A stretch of DNA of 37,515 bases, from contig JABFXY010000157.1 in the NCBI GenBank assembly GCA_013361525.1, positions 1 to 37,515 on the forward strand, written 5' to 3'. Below are positions 31,083 to 37,515 of this stretch, piece by piece; within the stretch, counting starts at the first letter, position 1; each line of letters starts with the position of its first letter. Under the pieces are notes generated by a model. It was not told the DNA's origin. It worked only from the letters and a program-made list of their open reading frames with translations, and did not search any database. The stretch comes from Polyangiaceae bacterium (GTDB taxonomy: Bacteria > Myxococcota_A > Polyangia > Polyangiales > Polyangiaceae). The position numbers were made by a program, and so were the translations under genes.

Positions 31083-32398
31083 AGGTCGTCTTACCCACAA
31101 TTCTAATTTTGGCGATAGGCTGGCAAGCGCTGTTGCCGCGGCTGCGCCTCGTTGGGGTCGTCGCGGCCGCGGCCGCAGCATGCGCAGCCTCCAGTTTGAT
31201 GGGCGGGGCCTCGACGCGAGACATCCTCGCGGCGGTGCCCTGGGACGTGCTCGTGATTCTGGTTGCTCTCGGAGCGCTGAGCTCGGTCCTCGCGGAGGCA
31301 CGGGTCTTCGAGCGGATTGCTGTTGGCGTTGCGCGCGCGAGCCGCGGGGACCCGCGTCGCTTCTACATCGTCGTGTCCGTCTCCATGTTCATCGTCAGCG
31401 GGCTGGTGAACAACCTTACGGCGCTGTTGCTTGTCCTGCCGGTGGTGCTCGTCATTCTGCGCCTGATAACGCCGGACCAGCGATATACGACTTGGACGCT
31501 GGGGCTGATGCTCGTTTCTTGCAACCTGGGCGGAGCCGCGACGCCGATCGGCGATTTCCCGGCCATTCTCCTCCTCGGCGCGGGGCGTATGGACTTCGTC
31601 TCCTATCTCTCGCAGGCGAGCATCTCGACGGCCATTGCACTCGGGCTGCTGGTGGTCTTCGTCCGGTTTGCCGTCCAGCCCGCGGGTCGGCTTCCGCGTG
31701 ACGAGCTCACTCGTCGAATCACGCTTCGCGTTGCGGAGACGATGCATCGAGGCGTGCGGTTGAATCGGCGACTCGCGATTCCGACCTTCCTCATTGCCGC
31801 GGGGATGATGACGGCTTGGGTATTCGTGCCGCCGTCGACCGGCGTCTCCGCCGATCTCGTTGCTTGGCTGGGCGCGGCCCTCGCGCTGGTAATCGCGGGC
31901 ACCGCGGGCGAGCGAGTGGTCCGAAGCAGCGTGGACACCGAGAGTGTGCTCTTTCTTCTGGCGCTGTTCATCATGGTCGGCGCCGTGCGTACGACGGGGC
32001 TTTTCGAGCTGGCCGGCCAAGCACTCGTATCTCTGCCTGTGCGCCCGAGCGTGAGGCTCGTGCTGTTTCTCGTGACGGCTGCCGTGCTGACTGGAGTGTT
32101 CTCCGCTGGGCCGAGCATGGCGGCCCTCCTCGAGGTCGCCGGCGTGCTCGCTCGCGATTTGGAGCCCGATGCGGTCTACGTTGGGCTCGCGCTCGCCGTT
32201 TGCGCTGGCAGCTCACTATTCCTTACGGCCGCGACGTCCGGCCCGCTCGCGCAGGCGATGGTCGAGCGTGCAGACCTTCGCGATGCGGGCGGATCTCGGC
32301 TGCACTTCGGCTTCCGCGAGTTTTTGCCCGTCGGGCTGGCGGCCTTTGCGACAATCCTGACCGTTGGCGTCGTGCAGGCGCTCATTCGTATCGCGTGA
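31073..32398 (+). CDS. SLC13/ArsB-type ion transporter
   Basis: A 441-residue membrane protein of about eleven helices. It shows the two-fold pattern of the ion-transporter superfamily: PWDVLVILVALGALSSVLAE, SGLVNNLTALLLVLPVVLVI and CNLGGAATPIGDFPAILLLG in the first half, and VLFLLALFIMVGAVRTTGLF with GVFSAGPSMAALLEV and a late SSLFLTAATSGPLAQAM in the second. NN-TALLL and GG-ATPIGDFPA are the paired re-entrant motifs. Relatives move citrate, arsenite, or Na+ against H+; the substrate is not clear. The start is TTG at 31073 with GGAG eight bases before it, overlapping the preceding gene by 10 bases. Confidence 0.85.
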   Translation: MELKVVLPTILILAIGWQALLPRLRLVGVVAAAAAACAASSLMGGASTRDILAAVPWDVLVILVALGALSSVLAEARVFERIAVGVARASRGDPRRFYIVVSVSMFIVSGLVNNLTALLLVLPVVLVILRLITPDQRYTTWTLGLMLVSCNLGGAATPIGDFPAILLLGAGRMDFVSYLSQASISTAIALGLLVVFVRFAVQPAGRLPRDELTRRITLRVAETMHRGVRLNRRLAIPTFLIAAGMMTAWVFVPPSTGVSADLVAWLGAALALVIAGTAGERVVRSSVDTESVLFLLALFIMVGAVRTTGLFELAGQALVSLPVRPSVRLVLFLVTAAVLTGVFSAGPSMAALLEVAGVLARDLEPDAVYVGLALAVCAGSSLFLTAATSGPLAQAMVERADLRDAGGSRLHFGFREFLPVGLAAFATILTVGVVQALIRIA

Positions 32399-32444
32399 TG
32401 TGCGTCGCGAGTGGTATCGCCATCAGCAGCGAGGTTTCCCGCCG

Positions 32445-33674
32445 ATGAATGCCTTCGAGACGCTCGCCGCGTTGCTCACCCTTGCCGCGGTGTTTGCCTA
32501 CGTCAACCACCGATGGATTCGCCAGCCCGCATCGATAGCACTGATGGCAATGGCGCTGGGTCTGTCGGTCGGCCTTCTGTTACTCGATCGGATCGGACTC
32601 GCGGAGGCGGAGAATCTCACTCGCGTTCTCGATCGCATCAACTTCGACGACACGCTCCTTCACGGAATGCTCGGGGCGCTCCTGTTTGCGGGAGCGCTCC
32701 ATATCCGACTGCGCGATCTTCGTGAAGAGCGCCTGGCTGTGTCGGTTCTTGCGGTCGCGGGAACGCTCCTATCGACTCTTCTCGTTGGTGGGTTGTCCTA
32801 CGCGGCGCTCGCTGCGCTCGGACATCCAGTCGCGTTCGGCTACTGCCTGCTTTTCGGAGCGATCATCTCACCCACCGATCCCATCGCGGTCCTCGGCATT
32901 CTCAAGCAAGCCAACGTGCCGAAGAGCTTAGAAACTCAGATTAGCGGAGAATCGCTGTTCAACGACGGTGTCGGCGTCGTCATCTTCATCACTGTGCTCG
33001 GCATCGTTACGCGGGGGGAGGCCACCATCGGCGAAACGGCGTTGCTCTTCGTGCGTGAGGCGATCGGTGGAATCGCGTTCGGCCTCGCCACGGGATATGC
33101 GACGTTCTTCCTGCTCCGAAGCATCGACCACTACCAGACCGAGCTTCTGCTGACGCTCGCGCTCGTGCTCGGAGGTTATGCGCTCGCCGAGCGGCTTCAC
33201 GTTTCCGCACCGCTCGCCGCGGTCGTCGCCGGGCTCGTCATCGGGAACGAGGGCCGTGCGCACGGCATGTCCGACGTCACGCGCGATCACCTCGACAAGT
33301 TCTGGTCCCTGGTGGACGAGGTGCTGAACGCCGTCTTGTTTATCCTCGTCGGGCTCGAGGTGATTCGCCTGACGCTGACGCGGGACACCGTCGTGACCGG
33401 GCTATTGATGATCCCACTGGTCCTTCTAGCGCGCTTTCTCAGCGTCGCCGCGCCCGTCCAACTGCTCGGCGGGCGACGCGTGTTTGCGCGCGGCACGATT
33501 GCCCTACTCACGTGGGGTGGGCTTCGCGGCGGTATTTCGGTCGCGCTTGCGCTCTCGATTCCGGAAGGCCCCACCAAAGGCTTCATCGTTACGATGACCT
33601 ACTTCGTGGTCGTGTTCTCTATCCTGGTGCAGGGGCTCACGCTTGGGCAGCTGGCTCGCAAGTTTGCGGCATAG
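32445..33674 (+). CDS. CPA1-family Na+/H+ antiporter (NhaP type)
   Basis: A 409-residue antiporter with twelve or more helices. Key motifs are GAIISPTDPIAVLGILK, the cation site ESLFNDGVGVVIFI (Asn-Asp pair), LHVSAPLAAVVAGLVIGNEG and RGTIALLTWGGLRGGISVAL, all diagnostic of CPA1 exchangers that swap cytoplasmic Na+ or K+ for H+. There is no long cytoplasmic tail. The ATG at 32445 is chosen because upstream sequence overlaps the previous gene and lacks helices. It follows the SLC13-type gene by 46 bases and may be cotranscribed. Confidence 0.93.
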   Translation: MNAFETLAALLTLAAVFAYVNHRWIRQPASIALMAMALGLSVGLLLLDRIGLAEAENLTRVLDRINFDDTLLHGMLGALLFAGALHIRLRDLREERLAVSVLAVAGTLLSTLLVGGLSYAALAALGHPVAFGYCLLFGAIISPTDPIAVLGILKQANVPKSLETQISGESLFNDGVGVVIFITVLGIVTRGEATIGETALLFVREAIGGIAFGLATGYATFFLLRSIDHYQTELLLTLALVLGGYALAERLHVSAPLAAVVAGLVIGNEGRAHGMSDVTRDHLDKFWSLVDEVLNAVLFILVGLEVIRLTLTRDTVVTGLLMIPLVLLARFLSVAAPVQLLGGRRVFARGTIALLTWGGLRGGISVALALSIPEGPTKGFIVTMTYFVVVFSILVQGLTLGQLARKFAA

Positions 33675-33690
33675 GACACGAGTGGCGCCG

Positions 33691-33724
33691 CCAACGATAG
33701 GTGGAAACGACCTGAAATCGTTGG
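33691..33724. terminator. Bidirectional terminator-like dyad between convergent genes
   Basis: CCAACGAT (33691-33698) and ATCGTTGG (33717-33724) are perfect arms, and inner AGGT and ACCT can extend the stem. It fills the gap between the stops of the antiporter (33674) and the epimerase (33725), the expected place for a shared terminator. Confidence 0.5.
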
Positions 33725-34672
33725 TCAGCGCGATCCCTTTACATATTCGATTAGTCTTCGGAGCCCTTCTTCCACGCCGACGGTGGGTCGATAACCGAGC
33801 TCGTCGGAGATGCGTCCGATGTCGGCGATCGATTCGCGAATATCGCCGGCGCGCGGCGGCGCCATGGTGCGCTCGACCTTCGAGCCCGCGATGCGCTCGA
33901 TGGTGGACAGCAGATCGAGCAGCGTCGTCTTCTGCCCGCAGCCGACGTTGTAGGCCCGGCCACCGATCCCCGGCGTGGTCGCGGCCCGAATGTTCGCGTC
34001 GACCACGTTGCCCACGTAGACGAAGTCCCGATATTGGAGCCCGTCGCCGAAGATGGTGACACCCGAGCCTTTCAATACGCGGTCCACGAAGATCGATATG
34101 ACCCCGGAATAGGGCGACGCCGGATCTTGCCGCTCACCGAAGACGTTGAAGTAGCGGAGGCTCACCGTCTCGACGCCGTAAAGCTGAGTCCACACGCTCA
34201 TGTAGTACTCGCCCGTGATCTTCTCGATGCCGTAGGGGGACATCGGGGCGGCGCGCATCGTCTCGCGCTTCGGCATCTCCGGGTCTTCGCCGTAGACGGC
34301 GGCCGAGCACGCGAACACGACGCGCTTCACGCTGCGGCGCTTTGCAGAATGCAGCACGTTGAGCGTCCCCTGGATGTTGACGTCGTGCGTCTCTTGCGGG
34401 TGCTCGACGCTGTAGGGGACGCTGACGACCGCCGCCTCGTGGAAGATGACGTCACAGCCGCTCGCGTAATAGTCGAGCTGCGGGGCATCACGGACGTCCG
34501 CCACGACCAGCTCGAGCTCACCGGCGCCCTTGATCTCGCCGACGTGCGCGAGGTTCTCCCGCTTGCCGCTGGCGAGGTTGTCGTAGGCGACGACCTGATG
34601 CCCCTCGCGGACCAGCCGCTCGACGATATGTGACCCGATGAAGCCGGCGCCGCCGGTGACGAGTACCTTCAT
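33725..34672 (-). CDS. NAD-dependent nucleotide-sugar epimerase/dehydratase
   Basis: A 315-residue extended short-chain dehydrogenase. It has the NAD-binding GGAGFIGS (7-14), YDNLASGKRENL after beta-2, VVADVRD, the HEAAVVSVPYSVEHPQETHD segment, the active-site CSAAVYGE and the catalytic YGIEK. Downstream are RYFNVFGERQDP, VTIFGDGLQYRDFVYV and NVGCGQKTTLLDLL, typical of UDP-glucose/UDP-GlcNAc 4-epimerases of the WbpP/GalE group. It probably makes a sugar nucleotide for surface polysaccharide; the exact substrate cannot be told. It is transcribed divergently from the nhaA-type gene across a 204-bp gap. Confidence 0.9.
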   Translation of the reverse strand: MKVLVTGGAGFIGSHIVERLVREGHQVVAYDNLASGKRENLAHVGEIKGAGELELVVADVRDAPQLDYYASGCDVIFHEAAVVSVPYSVEHPQETHDVNIQGTLNVLHSAKRRSVKRVVFACSAAVYGEDPEMPKRETMRAAPMSPYGIEKITGEYYMSVWTQLYGVETVSLRYFNVFGERQDPASPYSGVISIFVDRVLKGSGVTIFGDGLQYRDFVYVGNVVDANIRAATTPGIGGRAYNVGCGQKTTLLDLLSTIERIAGSKVERTMAPPRAGDIRESIADIGRISDELGYRPTVGVEEGLRRLIEYVKGSR

Positions 34673-34876
34673 GCTGCCGCGTTTTAGCACGCGGGGTGCC
34701 AGGCCGATCGTGGCGCGGCACCACATCTCGACGCGCGGCCATTCCGCCGCACGGTCAGAGCCACCGCGCGGGTGCGTTCTGGTATGGTGCGGGCGGGTGC
34801 TGCGTTCCATGAAGGATGCAGCAGGACGTGAGGAGCGGTCGGGCCGCCGCTCCAACCAACGCTGCTTCGAGCAGAC
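34673..34876. promoter_or_regulatory. Divergent promoter region between epimerase and nhaA
   Basis: The gap must serve both genes. On the minus strand GGCACCCCGCGTGC (GG-N10-GC) precedes the epimerase, but its predicted start would leave a leader of only about three bases, so I do not accept it as sigma-54. No clear operator seen. Confidence 0.35.
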
Positions 34877-36544
34877 ATGTCCGTCCACGCCCCTGAACCG
34901 ATTGCACCTCCTTTTGCGCCGCGCTTCCTCCTCGCTGTCGCCCGGCCGTTCCGCCAATTCCTCCGAACGGAGGCGGCGGGCGGCATCATCCTGATTGCCG
35001 CGACGGTCTTCGCGCTCGTTTGGGCGAACTCGACTTGGGCGTCGTCGTACGAGGGCCTGCTCGAAATGCCCGTCGCGCTCACAGTGGGTACGCGCGGGAT
35101 CACGTGGCCGCTGTCGCATTGGATCAACGATGCGCTGATGACGATCTTCTTTCTCGTCGTCGGCATGGAGATCAAGCGCGAGCTGCAGGTCGGTGAGCTC
35201 CGCACGCTGGCGCGGGCAATGCTGCCCGCGATCGCGGCGTTGGGCGGCATGCTCGTGCCGGCCGGGATCTACTTCGCGCTCAATCGCGGGACCGAGGGCC
35301 ACGCCGGCTGGGGCATTCCGATGGCGACCGACATCGCATTCGCCCTCGGGTGCCTCGCGCTCGTCTCGCGGCGCGTTCCCTCGTCGCTGGTCGTGTATCT
35401 CATGGCGCTCGCGATCTTTGACGACCTCGGCGCGATCGTCGTCATTGCGCTGTTCTACGGCGGCAAGCTCCACCTCGGTGCTCTTGGGGTCGCCGCCGCA
35501 CTCTCGGGCGTGTTGTTCCTGATGCAGCGGATGCGCGTGGTGACGGTGACGCCATACTTGCTCGTCGGCGTGGCGCTATGGCTCGCGACCCTCGAATCGG
35601 GCATTCACGCGACGATCTCGGGCGTCATCCTCGGGTTGAGCATTCCATCGCGGGCGGCGCGCAGGCCGAGCGAGGTGCTCTCCGACATCGAACGCGCGGT
35701 GCGCAAGCTGCGGCGCAACAAGGACGCCGTGCTCGACGCCGCCGGACCGATCGCCGCGCTCGAGCGCCACCTCGAGTCCGTTCAACCGCCGCTCGATCGA
35801 ATGGTTCACGGCCTCCACGGCGTCGTTGCCTTCACCATCGTGCCGCTCTTTGCAGTCGCAAACGCAGGCGTGCACGTCGGCTCGGCAGCGGATGTCGCGA
35901 CCTCGCGCGTATCAGTCGGAGTGTTTTTGGGGCTGCTCCTCGGAAAGCCGGTCGGCGTCTTCGGCGCAACCTGGCTCGCGGTTCGGCTTGGCGTCGCACC
36001 GCGCCCATCTCGGGCGTCTTGGGCGCAATTGTTCGGTGTGAGCGTGCTGGCTGGCATCGGCTTCACGATGTCCATCTTCGTTGCGACGCTCGCCTTCGGC
36101 TCGCACCCGGAGCTCGCTTCGTCCGCCAAGGTCGGCATCTTCGCGGCGTCGTTCGTGGCGGCCGTCGCGGGCCTCGTCATGCTTCGTTTCTCCGGCGAGC
36201 GTGACCAGCGCGCGGAGAAGGCAGAAGAGCTCGATGTATTCGACGAGGTCCCCGCGTTCGCCGAAGGCTTCATCGTCGAGCCGTGGGTCGCATCCGCGCG
36301 GTTTCACGGCAAGACGCTCGCGGAAGCGGATTTGCGCAAGCTGTTCGGCATCACCGCGATAGGGCACATCCCGGGAGGGCGCGGCTCGCGCGCCGAGCAT
36401 GGCCTGGTCCCTGTCGGCGCCGATTACGTCATGACGAAGGACGATACCCTGCTGCTTGTAGGCGACAGGCCGACGCTCGACCGCTTCCTGGATCACGCGG
36501 CAGGCAACGATGACAGTTCGGCGGAGCAACCGCACGCGACGTAG
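34877..36544 (+). CDS. nhaA: NhaA Na+/H+ antiporter fused to an RCK_C (TrkA-C) domain
   Basis: A 555-residue protein. Residues 1 to about 440 are NhaA: FLRTEAAGGIILIAATVFAL, FFLVVGMEIKRELQVGEL, GWGIPMATDIAFALG, and the ion-site Asp pair in LAIFDDLGAIVVIALFYGG, then GVLAGIGF-type helix SVLAGIGFTMSIFVATLAFG. NhaA swaps two H+ for one Na+. After a charged linker (ERDQRAEKAEELDVFDEV), residues about 463-540 form an RCK_C/TrkA_C-like domain: VEPWVASARFHGKTLAEADL, FGITAIGHIPGG and DYVMTKDDTLLLVGDRPTLD. RCK_C domains bind ligands and gate K+ channels and some antiporters, so this tail may sense a nucleotide or ion. Typical NhaA is about 390-450 residues. Confidence 0.92.
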   Translation: MSVHAPEPIAPPFAPRFLLAVARPFRQFLRTEAAGGIILIAATVFALVWANSTWASSYEGLLEMPVALTVGTRGITWPLSHWINDALMTIFFLVVGMEIKRELQVGELRTLARAMLPAIAALGGMLVPAGIYFALNRGTEGHAGWGIPMATDIAFALGCLALVSRRVPSSLVVYLMALAIFDDLGAIVVIALFYGGKLHLGALGVAAALSGVLFLMQRMRVVTVTPYLLVGVALWLATLESGIHATISGVILGLSIPSRAARRPSEVLSDIERAVRKLRRNKDAVLDAAGPIAALERHLESVQPPLDRMVHGLHGVVAFTIVPLFAVANAGVHVGSAADVATSRVSVGVFLGLLLGKPVGVFGATWLAVRLGVAPRPSRASWAQLFGVSVLAGIGFTMSIFVATLAFGSHPELASSAKVGIFAASFVAAVAGLVMLRFSGERDQRAEKAEELDVFDEVPAFAEGFIVEPWVASARFHGKTLAEADLRKLFGITAIGHIPGGRGSRAEHGLVPVGADYVMTKDDTLLLVGDRPTLDRFLDHAAGNDDSSAEQPHAT

Positions 36545-36585
36545 CAAGGACCTCCATCCCGTGCGCGCTCCCTTATGATGCGCGG

Positions 36586-37515
36586 GTGAACGACGAGCGC
36601 AAAGGCGGCCTGCCGCTCTACGTAAAAATCCTGATCGGCCTCGCCATCGGGATCTTGGTCGGGGTCATTGCCCGCAACGTCGTCGACAAAGAGCACCTCG
36701 AGACGTTCGTCACGCGGGTCTCTCGACCGATCGGAACGGTGTGGATGCGCCTCATCTTGATGACGGTCGTGCCGCTCGTCTTTTGCGCGCTCGCGACCGG
36801 CGTGACGAGCCTCGGTGAGGTGGCGAAGCTCGGACGGATCGGCATTCGCACGCTGGGCTTCACGGCGGTCGTGTCGGCGATCGCGGTGGCGATCGGCCTT
36901 CTCTTCGTCAACGTCTTCAAGCCCGGCAAAGGCCTCTCTCCCGAGGCCGCCGAAAAGCTCGCGTCCGCATTCAAAGCCAAAGGCGAGGAGCACGTCGCGA
37001 AGGCCCGCTCGGCGAAGCCCATCGAGGAGATCTTCGTCGACATCGTCCCGCAAAACCCGATCGAAGAGGCGGCTTCCGCGCTGTGGTCCCCGCGGGGCGG
37101 CATGCTCGCGGTGATGTTCTTTGCATTGATGTTCGGCGCGGCGCTCACCGTGATCGAAAAAGAAAAGAGCGAGCCGGTCGTGCGTGTCCTCGAGGGCATG
37201 TACGAGGCATTGATGAAGATCATCGGGTGGGCGATGCGCCTCGCGCCGATCGGCGTGGCCGCGCTCATGTTCTCGACCACCGCGACGCTCGGCCTGGAGT
37301 TCCTCGTCCCGCTCGGCAAGTTCGTCGCGGTGGTGGTCGGTGGCCTCGCGCTGCACCAATTCGGTGTCTATTCGCTGTTGATCAAATTCTTCGCGAGGGC
37401 GAGCCCGCTCGCGTTCTTTCGCGCCGTGCAGGAGGTGATGATCACCGCCTTCTCGACGGCGTCGAGCAATGCGACGTTGCCCACGACCCTCGACGTCGCG
37501 CAAAGGAAGCTCGGC
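36586..37515 (+). CDS. Dicarboxylate/amino-acid:cation symporter (DAACS family), N-terminal 310 residues
   Basis: An open frame from GTG 36586 to the window edge, 310 codons without a stop. It begins MNDERKGGLPLYVKILIGLA, with helices near 13-30 and 55-80 (LILMTVVPLVFCALATGVTS), a charged insert at about 120-155 and further helices from 170. MRLAPIGVAALMF and the end FSTASSNATLP, the serine-rich re-entrant loop at the substrate site, are diagnostic of the GltP/DctA/EAAT family, which imports glutamate, aspartate or C4-dicarboxylates with Na+ or H+. About 100-130 residues, including the second hairpin, lie beyond the window. No ATG suits this frame, so GTG is used. Confidence 0.92.
   Translation, partial: MNDERKGGLPLYVKILIGLAIGILVGVIARNVVDKEHLETFVTRVSRPIGTVWMRLILMTVVPLVFCALATGVTSLGEVAKLGRIGIRTLGFTAVVSAIAVAIGLLFVNVFKPGKGLSPEAAEKLASAFKAKGEEHVAKARSAKPIEEIFVDIVPQNPIEEAASALWSPRGGMLAVMFFALMFGAALTVIEKEKSEPVVRVLEGMYEALMKIIGWAMRLAPIGVAALMFSTTATLGLEFLVPLGKFVAVVVGGLALHQFGVYSLLIKFFARASPLAFFRAVQEVMITAFSTASSNATLPTTLDVAQRKLG

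Noticed and set aside
34690..34712. Sigma-54 promoter for the epimerase gene
   Set aside because: GG-N10-GC is present but would give a leader of about three bases; such matches are common by chance in GC-rich DNA.
33725..35473. Extended epimerase reading frame reaching 35473
   Set aside because: The extra N-terminus is antisense to nhaA and basic/low-complexity; the conserved GGAGFIGS fold starts at 34672.
36493..37503. Minus-strand 336-codon frame at the right edge
   Set aside because: It is the shadow of the plus-strand DAACS symporter, whose serine-rich loop motif is unmistakable.
1..37515. tRNA, rRNA, insertion sequences or integrase genes
   Set aside because: None recognised on either strand by eye.

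Overview
The window comes from a GC-rich genome with strong GC bias at third codon positions. It carries hybrid two-component systems of the NtrC/sigma-54 type, small cysteine-rich secreted proteins and a type VI secretion (T6SS) spike operon with DUF2169, DUF3540, DUF4150 and pentapeptide proteins. This mix fits a myxobacterium (Myxococcota, perhaps Polyangia). That placement is inferred from gene content only.

Layout. 1-2748: the start of a Kup potassium transporter (minus), diverging from a short KdpD-like kinase and a KdpE-like regulator. 2749-3568: decayed gene fragments, then an array of twelve palindromes spaced 41-42 bp apart, ending just before a frameshifted gene of unknown function (3569-4187). 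4355-5743 (minus): a cysteine-rich secreted protein and two related small proteins, each behind a near-consensus sigma-54 promoter. 5833-8645 (minus): an NtrC-family regulator and its membrane histidine kinase. 8767-12078 (minus): a cysteine-rich exported protein, a LolA-like protein, a 74-residue membrane protein, a ClC chloride transporter and a frameshifted CpxP/Spy-like protein. 12171-21093 (minus): a seven-gene T6SS spike operon (VgrG, COMM-domain-like protein, membrane/beta-helix protein, DUF2169-pentapeptide, pentapeptide, DUF3540, DUF4150/PAAR-like). 21555-25938 (plus): an ABC ATPase, FtsX-type permease and membrane-fusion protein operon. 25956-27889 (minus): DUF4239 protein, two DUF5985 proteins and a winged-helix-like protein. 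28002-37515: DUF389 protein, two unknown proteins in an operon with an SLC13/ArsB-type transporter, a CPA1 Na+/H+ antiporter, a sugar-nucleotide epimerase (minus), an NhaA antiporter with a fused RCK_C domain, and the start of a dicarboxylate/amino-acid:cation symporter. Ion transport (K+, Cl-, Na+/H+) is the recurring theme outside the T6SS block.

Three signals stand out. First, the 3041-3513 palindrome array has a strict four-helical-turn period, which looks like a multi-operator platform and not CRISPR. Second, a 15-bp dyad, GTYGCA-N3-TGCRAC, occurs at least four times perfectly, each time between genes: upstream of a sigma-54-like promoter for a small protein, of a 74-residue membrane protein and of the DUF4239 gene, with weaker copies upstream of the kinase/NtrC operon. 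It is a plausible regulon of the NtrC-type protein encoded here. Third, the T6SS operon contains a protein whose C-terminus resembles the COMM domain known mainly from eukaryotes.
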